A stretch of 41,038 bases of DNA from NCBI GenBank assembly GCA_947585595.1, contig CANPXB010000013.1, positions 1 to 41,038 of the forward strand. The letters are read 5' to 3'. Position numbers and translations under genes: made by a program. Position 1 is the stretch's first letter, and every line of letters begins with the position of its first letter. Shown piece after piece: positions 16,017 through 24,266 of this stretch. The notes under the pieces are model-generated. The model saw only the letters and a program-made list of their open reading frames with translations, was not told where the DNA came from and did no database searches. This DNA is from an uncultured Bacilli bacterium. GTDB taxonomy: Bacteria; Bacillota_I; Bacilli_A; RF39; UBA660.

Positions 16017-16859
16017 ATGCGTTTTACGAAGATGCATGGTTTAGGTAATGATTATATTTATATATATGAAGATGATGTTTTAAAAGAAAATAGAAATGAT
16101 GAGTATTATCAAAAATTAGCTATTAAGTTATCTGTAAGACATTTTAGTGTTGGAGCGGATGGAATTATTTTAATTAAACCATCTTCGAAAGCTGACTTTT
16201 TTATGCAAATATATAATGCTGATGGATCTAAGGGAGAGATGTGCGGTAATGGTATACGCTGTGTAGGAAAGTATGTATATGAAAGAGGTTTAACTAAGAA
16301 GACAAAGTTAGTTATTGATACTTTAGCCGGTCTTAAATATTTAGATTTAATTTTAGAAGATAATTTGGTTAAAGAAGTAATTGTTGATATGGGAGAACCA
16401 ATGTTACATGATGGAAGTCCTGTTAGTTTAAAGGCTTTACATAATCTTAAGATAGATGATACTAATTATGAAGTAATTGATATATCAATGGGTAATCCAC
16501 ATACAGTTATTTATGTTGATGAGATTACTGATTATTTAGTATTAGAAGTTGGACCTAAAATAGAAAATGATAGTTATTATCCTAATAGAACGAATGTTGA
16601 ATTTGTTAAAGTAGTAGATAGTAATACTTTAGAAATGAGAGTTTGGGAAAGAGGTAGTGGAGAGACAATGGCATGTGGAACTGGCGCTTGTGCTGTAGCT
16701 ACTTCATATATGCTTAAGAATCCAAATATAAGAGAAGTAAATGTTAAATTACGTGGGGGAATTTTAAATATAAAATGGAATAAAGATAATCATATTTTGA
16801 TGAGAGGGGAAGCTGCTAAAGTATTTGTTGGAGAAGTCGAAGATGACATTATAAAATAA
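16017..16859 (+). CDS. dapF: Diaminopimelate epimerase
   Basis: 280 aa. Converts LL- to meso-diaminopimelate for lysine and peptidoglycan, so this organism probably builds a DAP-type wall. Both catalytic cysteines are present: Cys76 in EMCGNGIRC and Cys220 in ETMACGTGACA. The start MRFTKMHGLGND matches the family norm, so ATG 16017 (AGAGGTG six nt upstream) is taken over GTG 16008. It is 35 nt ahead of the M16 peptidase pair without an intervening terminator, so cotranscription is likely. The usual dap neighbours are absent. Confidence 0.97.
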   Translation: MRFTKMHGLGNDYIYIYEDDVLKENRNDEYYQKLAIKLSVRHFSVGADGIILIKPSSKADFFMQIYNADGSKGEMCGNGIRCVGKYVYERGLTKKTKLVIDTLAGLKYLDLILEDNLVKEVIVDMGEPMLHDGSPVSLKALHNLKIDDTNYEVIDISMGNPHTVIYVDEITDYLVLEVGPKIENDSYYPNRTNVEFVKVVDSNTLEMRVWERGSGETMACGTGACAVATSYMLKNPNIREVNVKLRGGILNIKWNKDNHILMRGEAAKVFVGEVEDDIIK

Positions 16860-16894
16860 GAAAATTAAGACATAATATTAGATAGAGGTGACTT

Positions 16895-18172
16895 ATGGAA
16901 TATAAAGTTTATGATTGTAAGACTTATCGTATTCATACTATTAAAACTGATAAATTTAAAAATTGCTCAATGGAAATAATGTTTAGGAATGAACTTGTTA
17001 AAGAAGAAATAACAGAAAATAATATGTTAGTTGATCTTTTAATGCATTCAAGTAAGAAATATCCTAAAAGAAGAGATGTCGCTATTGCTTTAGAAAATCT
17101 TTATAGTACACAAGTTAGAGGGGTAGCAACAAGACTTGGGAATAGTACAATGTTATCTTTTATTACTGATTTTTTAAATCCGAAATACTGTTATGATGGC
17201 TATTTAGAAGAAGTAATTAGTTTTCCTTTTGAAATGATATTGAATCCTAATGTAACAGATAAGAAATTTGATCAAAGAAGTTTTAATATAATTAAAAATA
17301 GAATAAAAAGTGATATAGAATCTTTAAAAGAAAATGCGACTAGATATGCGTTTAGAAGAGCTTTAGATAATATGGATAGTAGTAGTCCAACTAGTTATTA
17401 TATGGTTGGATATATGGAAGATTTAGATAATATTACACCTAGTTCTTTATATGATACTTATAATAATGTTTTAAATAACTATGTTTGTGATATCTATGTT
17501 GTAGGTAATCTTGATATGGATGAAGTAGTTAATATTATAAAGAAGAAATTTACAATTAGAACATTAAAAGAAAAAGATATTCAATTATATGTTAATAATA
17601 AAGTTAAAAAGAAATATGAAGATATTGTTGAAACTGGTAAGTATGAACAAGATAATTTTATAATGCTTTATAATTTAGTTAATCTAACAAAAAGAGAAAG
17701 AGATTTAGTGATTCATTTATATAATATTATTTTAGGTAGTGGTAGTTTAACTAGTAAATTATATCGTTATTTAAGAGAAGAAAATTCTTTATGTTATGTT
17801 GTATCTAGTATGTATCAGAAATATGATGGATTATTAATGATTTATACAGGGATAGATAAAAAAGATAAAAATAAGTGTTTTAAATTAATTCAAAAAGCAA
17901 TGAAAGAAATGGAAAATGCAGAATTTAGTGATGAAGAATTTGAAAATGCTAAGAAGACAGTTATATCTTCAATAAAGATGAATGAAGATACTTTGGGTGG
18001 AATAATTAATAATTATTTATTTTATACTTTAGATAATCTTCCTTTATATGAAGAGCGTATTAAAGAATTTAAAACGGTTACGAAAGATGAAGTAGTTGAA
18101 TTAGCTAAGAAAGTTAAATTAAATATTGTTTACTTGTTAGGAGGGGAAGACGATGAAAGAGATAACTCTTAA
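16895..18172 (+). CDS. yfmF: M16-family inactive subunit, YfmF-like
   Basis: 425 aa. It has the M16 (pitrilysin-like) two-lobed layout but no HxxEH zinc motif in the N-terminal lobe; the segment there reads ENNMLVDLLMHSSKKYP. The C-terminal lobe contains SLTSKLYRYLREENSLCYVVSS, the R/Y region M16 heterodimers use for substrate binding. It is therefore the non-catalytic partner of the downstream gene. In B. subtilis the homologous pair is linked to EF-P 5-aminopentanol maturation, but no EF-P gene is visible here. It overlaps the next gene by 20 nt. Confidence 0.9.
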   Translation: MEYKVYDCKTYRIHTIKTDKFKNCSMEIMFRNELVKEEITENNMLVDLLMHSSKKYPKRRDVAIALENLYSTQVRGVATRLGNSTMLSFITDFLNPKYCYDGYLEEVISFPFEMILNPNVTDKKFDQRSFNIIKNRIKSDIESLKENATRYAFRRALDNMDSSSPTSYYMVGYMEDLDNITPSSLYDTYNNVLNNYVCDIYVVGNLDMDEVVNIIKKKFTIRTLKEKDIQLYVNNKVKKKYEDIVETGKYEQDNFIMLYNLVNLTKRERDLVIHLYNIILGSGSLTSKLYRYLREENSLCYVVSSMYQKYDGLLMIYTGIDKKDKNKCFKLIQKAMKEMENAEFSDEEFENAKKTVISSIKMNEDTLGGIINNYLFYTLDNLPLYEERIKEFKTVTKDEVVELAKKVKLNIVYLLGGEDDERDNS

Positions 18173-19436
18173 AGGAATAGATGAAAAAATCTATTATGAT
18201 AAATGTGATAATGGACTTCCTATATACATGGTTGTAAATGATAAAGTAAATAATTTTTATTTAACTTTAAACGTTAGATATGGTTCAATTGATACAGAGT
18301 TTAAAACTAAGAAGAGTAAAGAATATCAAAAAGTACATGATGGAGTAGCTCATTTTTTAGAACATGTTAATTTTAATGAAGGAGAAGGACTTACAGCTCA
18401 TGATTATTTTAATAATTTAGGTTCATCAATTAATGCGTTTACAACTTTTGATTTTACTTCTTATGAGGTATTTGCTTATGATAATTTTGAACTTAATTTA
18501 AATCATTTATTAGATTATGTACAAACTCCATATTTTACTAAGGAATTAGTTGAAAAAGAAAAAGGAATTATCTGTGAAGAAGTTAAGATGGGAAAGAACA
18601 ATCCTGGTCATAAGTTATATTATGGAATGAATAAAGCTTTATATAAAAAAGATAAGAGAAAAAACTATGTTACTGGAGATGTTTTGGATGTTAAAGCAAC
18701 AACAGTTAAAGAATTAGAAATGGTTTATAAGACTTTTTATCATCCTGAAAATATGTTCTTAGTTATTACAGGTAATTTTAATCCAAATGAAGCTGTGGGA
18801 ATAGTTAAAGAAAATCAAGCTAGGAAGAAGTTTTCTGAATATTTAAAACCAATTAAAAGAAAAGTTAGAGAACCTAAGTCTGTTAATACTAAGTACCAAG
18901 AGATGGAAGCTAATATTGAAATACCTAAGGTTAAAATATGTTATAAGATGCCTAAAAGTTTATTTAAGAAATATAATGAACGTTTAGTAAATATTTATTT
19001 AAGTATTATTTTAAGAAATAATTTTGGCTCTACTTCTTATTTAAGAGAAGAGTTATTAGAGAATGAATTAGTAGTATCAATTGGGGCGGGAAGAGAAATA
19101 TTTGGTAATACAGTCGTATTAGAGATAAATATGGAAACTAAGTATCCTAATGAGGTTATACCAAAGATTGATGAGAAGATGCATAATCTAACTTTAAATG
19201 AAGATGATTTACAAAGAAGAATTAGATGCAATATTGCTGCTTTAATTAATGATTATGATGATATTGAATATGTTAATTCAGATATTGCTGATCAATTAAT
19301 TACTTATAATAAAGTAGCAGACAATATGTATGAAATATATAATAATTTAAAATTAGAAGAAGCCTTAGATATTATTAAATTAATTGATTTAAATAATTCA
19401 AGTACTTTGGTAATGGTTCCTTTTAAAGAACAATAA
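18153..19436 (+). CDS. yfmH: M16-family zinc metalloprotease, YfmH-like
   Basis: 427 aa. The catalytic subunit of an M16 pair: inverted zinc motif HFLEH (His67, Glu70, His71), followed ~70 residues later by EKGIICEEVKMG, whose Glu142/143 provides the third ligand. It has the two-lobe M16B architecture, with TSYLREELLENELVVSIG in the second half. It is translated from an ATG inside the end of yfmF with a strong AGGAGGGG, indicating stoichiometric, coupled synthesis. A bidirectional terminator shared with rpsD follows. Confidence 0.93.
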   Translation: MKEITLKGIDEKIYYDKCDNGLPIYMVVNDKVNNFYLTLNVRYGSIDTEFKTKKSKEYQKVHDGVAHFLEHVNFNEGEGLTAHDYFNNLGSSINAFTTFDFTSYEVFAYDNFELNLNHLLDYVQTPYFTKELVEKEKGIICEEVKMGKNNPGHKLYYGMNKALYKKDKRKNYVTGDVLDVKATTVKELEMVYKTFYHPENMFLVITGNFNPNEAVGIVKENQARKKFSEYLKPIKRKVREPKSVNTKYQEMEANIEIPKVKICYKMPKSLFKKYNERLVNIYLSIILRNNFGSTSYLREELLENELVVSIGAGREIFGNTVVLEINMETKYPNEVIPKIDEKMHNLTLNEDDLQRRIRCNIAALINDYDDIEYVNSDIADQLITYNKVADNMYEIYNNLKLEEALDIIKLIDLNNSSTLVMVPFKEQ

Positions 19437-19463
19437 AAAAACTCACAATGAAGTGAGTTTTTT
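19436..19463. terminator. Bidirectional terminator between yfmH and rpsD
   Basis: An 11-bp stem AAAAAACTCAC-type/GTGAGTTTTTT (19436-19446/19453-19463) with a 6-nt loop, A-rich on one flank and T-rich on the other, so it works in both directions. Confidence 0.9.
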
Positions 19464-19465
19464 GA

Positions 19466-20068
19466 CTATCTGTTATAGTATTCAACGATAAGAGTTTCGT
19501 TAACATCTTGGTTAAGTTCGCTTCTATCAGGTAATCTTAAATATTTACCAGATAATTTATTTTGATCAAATTCAACATAAGCAGGACGATGAGTACAAGT
19601 TTCAACAGCTTCTTTAATTGCTGGATGTTCTAAAGAGTTTTCTTTAACAGCAACAACATCGCCGACTTTAACTTGATATGAAGGAATATTAACCTTAATA
19701 CCATTTACAGTAATATGTCCATGATTAACAACTTGTCTAGCGGCTCTTCTTGTTTTAGCTAAACCTAAACGATAAACCATGTTATCTAATCTAGATTCTA
19801 GTAAACAAAGTAAATTGTAACCAGCTTTACCAGTCATTTTAGAAGCTTTATCAAATAGTTTATGGAATTGTTTTTCATTTAAACCATACATTAATCTGAT
19901 TTTTTGTTTTTCAGCTAATTGGATACCATATTCACTTGATTTTCTTCTTTTATCATTTCCATGAGCTCCAGGAGCATATGGACGTTTAGCTAATTCTTTT
20001 CCATTTTCAAGGATTGAGAAACCTAAACGACGAGATTTTTTGTAAACAGGACCAGTATATCTTGCCAT
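19466..20068 (-). CDS. rpsD: 30S ribosomal protein S4
   Basis: 200 aa, standard length. Assembly-initiating protein that binds 16S rRNA, and in Bacilli a translational autoregulator. Typical segments are [16 protein letters not shown], then [22 protein letters not shown] and the S4 RNA-binding domain [22 protein letters not shown]. The zinc-binding cysteines of the C+ form are absent (C- paralog). AAGGAG lies about 8 nt upstream of the ATG. Transcribed alone, opposite to its neighbours, from a promoter ~160 nt upstream with a structured leader. Confidence 0.99.
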   Translation of the reverse strand: MARYTGPVYKKSRRLGFSILENGKELAKRPYAPGAHGNDKRRKSSEYGIQLAEKQKIRLMYGLNEKQFHKLFDKASKMTGKAGYNLLCLLESRLDNMVYRLGLAKTRRAARQVVNHGHITVNGIKVNIPSYQVKVGDVVAVKENSLEHPAIKEAVETCTHRPAYVEFDQNKLSGKYLRLPDRSELNQDVNETLIVEYYNR

Positions 20069-20229
20069 TATATTTTCTCCTTTCTATATATTTTTGATAT
20101 ATAGGATTGTTATAAAATATATATAGGGAGTTTATTTAGATATGTTCTCTAAGGCAGCCTTAGATACTAATATACCTTTAAGGTAATAAACACATTATAT
20201 TATTTTATAACGCTGCCAAATACATCGCA
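20069..20229 (-). promoter_or_regulatory. Long structured leader of rpsD (candidate S4 autoregulatory element)
   Basis: About 160 nt separate the predicted start (~20229) from the rpsD ATG, ten times the usual leader here. The RNA contains a hairpin CUAAGG-CUG-CCUUAG (20163-20149) whose GCUGCC can alternatively pair with GGCAGC earlier in the leader (complement of 20212-20217). A small UACC/GGUA hairpin (about 20186-20174) also lies in it. Mutually exclusive pairing or a pseudoknot is what an S4-binding leader needs; known Firmicutes rpsD leaders are autoregulated. I did not compare it to a covariance model. Confidence 0.6.
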
Positions 20230-20235
20230 TATTTA

Positions 20236-20263
20236 ATTATACATAAAATAGAGGAAAAGTCAA
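20236..20263 (-). promoter_or_regulatory. rpsD promoter
   Basis: On the minus strand, TTGACT (20263-20258), a 16-nt spacer and TATAAT (20241-20236). It is one of the two best -35 boxes in the window, consistent with strong ribosomal-protein expression. Confidence 0.85.
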
Positions 20264-20382
20264 TAAAATCCAGTATTATGGGGAGAATGTCAAAAAAATA
20301 GTTCTTTATGTTAATTTACAATTTAGTAGACAATTTAAATACAGTAAAATGGATATAAAATATATATTTTAGTATTAGTTTG

Positions 20383-20391
20383 TGTTATGAT
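20383..20391 (+). promoter_or_regulatory. Extended -10 promoter of ezrA
   Basis: TGTTATGAT with no recognisable -35. The predicted leader is about 26 nt to ATG 20424. Between this and the rpsD promoter, 20264-20382 holds nothing I can identify. Confidence 0.6.
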
Positions 20392-20423
20392 AAGAGTGTA
20401 GTATTAGAATAGGAGGTATAGCA

Positions 20424-22142
20424 ATGAGTCAAGCGATGTATATCTTAGCTGGAGTTACATATTATATTATAAGTGTAATTATTATTGTTATAATTCTTAA
20501 TCTAATTAATAATAAAGAGAAGAAAAAGTATCAAAAAGAAATTACTTCTTTGGAAAGAGATAAAAATTTAATTATATCTTCTTCAATATTAAGTGAACTT
20601 AATAAAGTAGAAGCTTTAATTAATAATGATAAATTACAAGAAGCTTATGAAGAATGGCAGAAGAGATTTAAAGAAATAAAAGATGTTGAAGTACCAAAAC
20701 TTACTGATGCTTTATTAGATATTGAAGAATGTTTTAATGATAAAGATTATAAATCATTAAATGATAAGATAGCTAAAGCAGAGTTAGAAATATTCTATGT
20801 TAAGAGTAAAGCTAATTTTTTATTAGATGAAATTAAAGAAATAACTTTATCGGAAGAAAGAAATAGGGAAACAATTACGAAGTTAAAAGCGAAGTATCGT
20901 GAGATAATAGCTAAATATAATAATAGTAAGAATGATTATAAAGAAGTTAGTGGTCCTTTAGAATTACAATTTGAAAATGTTGATAAGTTATTTGCGGCTT
21001 TTGAAGTAGCAATGGAAGCTAATCGTTATGAAGAGGTCGGTAAGATTGTTAAGGGAATTGATGATTTAGTTGGTAATTTAGGAATAGTTATTGAAGAAGC
21101 ACCAACAATTATTATCATGGGAAGAAATTTAATACCTAATAAAATTAAAGATGTTAAAAATATAGCTGAAAGAATGACTAATGAAGGTTATAATTTAGAT
21201 TATTTAAATTTAAATTATAATATTGAAGAAACGGAGAAGAAGTTACAAGATATTTTTGCTAAATTAAATGTTTTAAATGTTGAAGATTCAATTTTGGAAC
21301 TTAAGACCTTACTTGAGTATTTTGATAATGTCTATAATGATTTTGATAAAGAAAAACAAGCGAAAAAGATTTTTGAGGAATATATTAGAAAGATCTTGGT
21401 TAAAGCTAATAAACTAGAGAAGATTAATAATGGTTTATATAGAAAGTTAGATGTTATTAAATATAGTTTTGATTTAACTGATGATGATGTAAAAATAATT
21501 GAAGTAATAAAAGAAGAATTAATAGCTATTAAAAAAGATTATAATGAAATAGTTGATGCTCATCGTAATAAGTCTTTTTCTTATACGAGATTAGGTAAAG
21601 AGATGGAAAATCTTAATATGAGACTTTCTAAAGTAGAAGAAAAATTAGATTATGCATTAAAGAATTTAGGTAACTTAGAAGAAGATGAACAAAGAGCTCA
21701 TGAACAATTAGATGAAATTAAAGAGATATTAACTAAAGCGAAGAAGAGAATTAATAGTTATAAATTACCAATTGTTCCTAATGACTATTATGTTCAATTA
21801 AGTGAAGCTAATGTAGCAATTAAAGAAATGGTTAAAGAAATGAATATGAAGCCAGTTTCAATTAAAACACTTAATATTAGAGTAGATACAGCGCGTGATT
21901 TAGTATTAAAACTTTATAATACTTCATCAGAAGTAGTAAAGACAGCAGCGATGGTTGAGACAGCAATTGTCTATGGTAATAGATATCGTCCGATTAATAA
22001 GAATTTAGATATTGAAATGAGTAAAGCTGAAGATTTATTCTATCAAGGAGAATTTAAAAAAGCTTTAGAAAAGACAATTAGAGCTATAGATGCAATTGAA
22101 CCAGGAATAAAAGATAAGTTATTAGAATCAATAAAAAGGTAG
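20424..22142 (+). CDS. ezrA: Septation ring formation regulator EzrA
   Basis: 572 aa. An N-terminal single span (~5-27, outside-in) is followed by >500 residues of spectrin-like coiled coil (repeated E/K/L/N heptads). The family segment YEEWQKRFKEIKDVEVPKL (residues ~74-92) and the C-terminal LFYQGEFKKALEKTIRAIDAIEPG are recognisable EzrA landmarks. It restrains and localises FtsZ at midcell in Firmicutes. AGGAGGT lies upstream. It is monocistronic, followed by a terminator and then the cysteine desulfurase gene, an order also known in Bacillus. Confidence 0.95.
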   Translation: MSQAMYILAGVTYYIISVIIIVIILNLINNKEKKKYQKEITSLERDKNLIISSSILSELNKVEALINNDKLQEAYEEWQKRFKEIKDVEVPKLTDALLDIEECFNDKDYKSLNDKIAKAELEIFYVKSKANFLLDEIKEITLSEERNRETITKLKAKYREIIAKYNNSKNDYKEVSGPLELQFENVDKLFAAFEVAMEANRYEEVGKIVKGIDDLVGNLGIVIEEAPTIIIMGRNLIPNKIKDVKNIAERMTNEGYNLDYLNLNYNIEETEKKLQDIFAKLNVLNVEDSILELKTLLEYFDNVYNDFDKEKQAKKIFEEYIRKILVKANKLEKINNGLYRKLDVIKYSFDLTDDDVKIIEVIKEELIAIKKDYNEIVDAHRNKSFSYTRLGKEMENLNMRLSKVEEKLDYALKNLGNLEEDEQRAHEQLDEIKEILTKAKKRINSYKLPIVPNDYYVQLSEANVAIKEMVKEMNMKPVSIKTLNIRVDTARDLVLKLYNTSSEVVKTAAMVETAIVYGNRYRPINKNLDIEMSKAEDLFYQGEFKKALEKTIRAIDAIEPGIKDKLLESIKR

Positions 22143-22160
22143 ATATTCTATCTTTTTTCT
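22133..22160 (+). terminator. Intrinsic terminator of ezrA
   Basis: An 11-bp stem (AAAAAGGTAGA/TCTATCTTTTT, 22133-22143/22147-22157, one G-T) with a 3-nt loop. The ezrA TAG stop (22140-22142) is inside the stem. Confidence 0.82.
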
Positions 22161-22164
22161 TGTC

Positions 22165-22193
22165 TTGATTTCAAATTAGGTTTCCTCTATAAT
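22165..22193 (+). promoter_or_regulatory. Promoter of the cysteine desulfurase gene
   Basis: TTGATT (22165-22170), 17 nt, TATAAT (22188-22193), without a TGN extension. Leader about 12 nt. Confidence 0.82.
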
Positions 22194-22211
22194 GATGATA
22201 GGTGATTAGAA

Positions 22212-23348
22212 ATGATTTATTTAGATTACTCAGCAACGACACCAGTATCAAGAGAAGTCCTAGAAAGTTATGAAAAAGCAACAAGAGATTATATGGGAAA
22301 TGTTAATTCAATTCATGCTCTAGGAGTTAAATCGAAAGTTTTATATAATAGTGCAACTAAACAAATATGTGATTTGTTTGATATAAAAGAAGATGAACTT
22401 ATATATACAAGTGGAGCGACTGAAAGTAATAATATGGCTTTAAAGGGTGTAGCTTTAGCTTATCAAGGAAGAGGTAAACACATTATTGTTTCCAAGTTGG
22501 AACATCCTTCAATATATAAGATATGTGATTTTTTAGAAACGCAAGGTTTTAAAATAGATTATGTTGAAAATGATAGTGAAGGTTTAATTGATTTTGATGA
22601 TTTAAAAAAGAAAATAAGAAAAGATACAATATTAGTTAGTGTTTGTGCAGTAAATAGTGAAGTAGGGGTTAGACAACCACTTAAAACAATTAGAATGCTT
22701 ATTAAAAAAGAAAATCCAGAAACAATATTTCATAGTGATATAACGCAAGCAGTAGGGAAAGTAGCTATTAATTTACATGATGTAGATTTAGCTTCAATGA
22801 GTGGACATAAGATATTTGGTCCGAAAGGAATAGGATTTTTATATAAAAGTAGTAAAGTTAGATTAATTCCTTTAATACATGGATCAGGTAAAGTGAATGA
22901 TTTAAGAGCTGGAACTCCGCCATTACCTTTAGTAGTATCTTTATCTAAAGCTATTAGAATTGCTTTAAAAGATTTAGAGAAAAAAGAAGAAAAAATAACC
23001 AAGTTAAATGAAAGAATATGTGATAATTTAGCCAAATATGATGGAGTAGTAATTAATAAAACAAAATATTCAATACCACATATTTTAAATGTTAGTTTAG
23101 TTAATATAAAACCAGAAACGTTTATTCATGCAATGGAAGATGAAGAAATTTATTTAAGTACTAATACAGCATGTGCTTCTGGTGATTTAAGTAGTTCAGT
23201 TATGGCGATATATAATGATAAAGCAAGAGCTACTTCAACAATTAGAATTAGTTTAAGTTATGTAACAACTAATGAAGAAATAAGTAAATTTTTAAATATT
23301 TTTAAAAGTAAGTATCAAGAATTAAATACTTTAGTCAAATTAAAATAA
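22212..23348 (+). CDS. nifZ: Cysteine desulfurase (NifZ/IscS type)
   Basis: 378 aa, class V aminotransferase fold. Takes sulfur from cysteine as a persulfide. PLP lysine is Lys200 in SMSGHKIFGPKG; the catalytic Cys321 lies in NTACASGDLSSS; YLDYSATTP and TSGATESNN bind PLP and substrate. Placed ahead of thiI (with one reversed gene between), it is most likely the dedicated sulfur donor for tRNA s4U8, as NifZ is in B. subtilis. It has its own promoter and ends in a bidirectional terminator. Confidence 0.93.
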   Translation: MIYLDYSATTPVSREVLESYEKATRDYMGNVNSIHALGVKSKVLYNSATKQICDLFDIKEDELIYTSGATESNNMALKGVALAYQGRGKHIIVSKLEHPSIYKICDFLETQGFKIDYVENDSEGLIDFDDLKKKIRKDTILVSVCAVNSEVGVRQPLKTIRMLIKKENPETIFHSDITQAVGKVAINLHDVDLASMSGHKIFGPKGIGFLYKSSKVRLIPLIHGSGKVNDLRAGTPPLPLVVSLSKAIRIALKDLEKKEEKITKLNERICDNLAKYDGVVINKTKYSIPHILNVSLVNIKPETFIHAMEDEEIYLSTNTACASGDLSSSVMAIYNDKARATSTIRISLSYVTTNEEISKFLNIFKSKYQELNTLVKLK

Positions 23349-23374
23349 AGAATATTGCTATTCTTTATTTTTTT
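23343..23374. terminator. Bidirectional terminator between the cysteine desulfurase gene and the kinase-like gene
   Basis: A perfect 12-bp stem AAATAAAGAATA/TATTCTTTATTT (23343-23354/23359-23370) with a TTGC loop. It contains the stop codons of both convergent genes and continues into T on the plus strand. Confidence 0.85.
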
Positions 23375-24144
23375 GTTAATCTAGGAGAAATATCTAGTAG
23401 TGGATCAATTAAGGTATCAATAAAATAATCATCTTCTTTAGGCATAAAACGATTAATAATAATATCTTCTAAGTAAGAAATGATATCTTTAGTTAAATGA
23501 AATTGCATTTGTAATCTAATTAAATCATCTTGTAAGGCATTTGGATTCGGATACATAAAGAAACGATTTAATAAAGAACCGATTAACATAGCAAGTAAAA
23601 GACATTTATCATTAAGCATTAAATTAGGGGTTGTAGCTTCTTTAGAATTACGATTAAAAAATGATAAATCAAAGAAAGCATTCGGATTACTATTACTAGT
23701 ATATTCGCCTTTATAGAAGGAATGATCAAAGTCAATAAAGACTGGTTCACCATTTTCATTAATTAAATAATTACTAAATTTAATATCAAAAGGGAATAAT
23801 TCTTTACTATGAGCTTTTTGTAAATCACTTAATAAAGTCTTAAATAAAGTTAATATTTCTTGGGGACTCATTTTAATAACAGCTTCATGTAAGGTAAGAC
23901 TATTTTTAATAAATGGGGAGATAAGAAAATAATAAGTATAAAATTCATCAACACATAAACGTTTATGAGTATTAAAATGTTCTAAATGAAAATCTTTTAA
24001 TTCTAGTAAAGGTTTAACATTAACATCAGTTACAAAAACTCTTTTAATAAATGTTTTATCACCAAGAACAATTAAATCTTGCATATCTTGGAAATAATAA
24101 GCATAATCCCATGGGATATCAGGCATTATTGGAATATTAGACAT
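23365..24144 (-). CDS. Protein-kinase-fold protein, cytoplasmic
   Basis: 259 aa. The catalytic part of a kinase-like fold is visible: an LQKAH segment, then FPFDIKFSNYLI giving Asp120, Lys122 and Asn125 (as in HRDxKxxN), and PVFIDFDHS with Asp138 in place of the DFG Asp. The N-lobe is short and its ATP-binding lysine is not obvious (TFIKRVFV, Lys34, is the best candidate). It resembles small Ser/Thr- or aminoglycoside-kinase-like proteins; the substrate is unknown. ATG 24144 is set by AGGGGG; the upstream in-frame ATG (24177) precedes it. It sits reversed between the two tRNA-thiolation genes. Confidence 0.8.
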   Translation of the reverse strand: MSNIPIMPDIPWDYAYYFQDMQDLIVLGDKTFIKRVFVTDVNVKPLLELKDFHLEHFNTHKRLCVDEFYTYYFLISPFIKNSLTLHEAVIKMSPQEILTLFKTLLSDLQKAHSKELFPFDIKFSNYLINENGEPVFIDFDHSFYKGEYTSNSNPNAFFDLSFFNRNSKEATTPNLMLNDKCLLLAMLIGSLLNRFFMYPNPNALQDDLIRLQMQFHLTKDIISYLEDIIINRFMPKEDDYFIDTLIDPLLDISPRLTKK

Positions 24145-24167
24145 AAAAATCCCCCTTAGAGATATTG

Positions 24168-24176
24168 ATAATATCA
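24168..24176 (-). promoter_or_regulatory. Extended -10 promoter of the kinase-like gene, with a small palindrome
   Basis: On the minus strand TGATATTAT. It overlaps an inverted repeat GATATT-GAT-AATATC (24161-24175) that could be an operator or may only reflect AT-rich sequence. Confidence 0.5.
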
Positions 24177-24213
24177 TAAAAATAATAAAATTACTAGATA
24201 TAAAAGATATTAT

Positions 24214-24241
24214 TTGCTAATTAAATTAGTTATGGTATACT
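24214..24241 (+). promoter_or_regulatory. thiI promoter
   Basis: TTGCTA (24214-24219), 16 nt, TATACT (24236-24241) with TGG forming an extended -10. Leader about 19 nt. Confidence 0.7.
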
Positions 24242-24266
24242 TTATCTTAGTTTTAGGGGTGATTCT

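Noticed and set aside
24161-24175. Palindrome GATATT-GAT-AATATC as a repressor operator
   Set aside because: Kept only as a note on the promoter; short AT-rich palindromes are expected by chance here.
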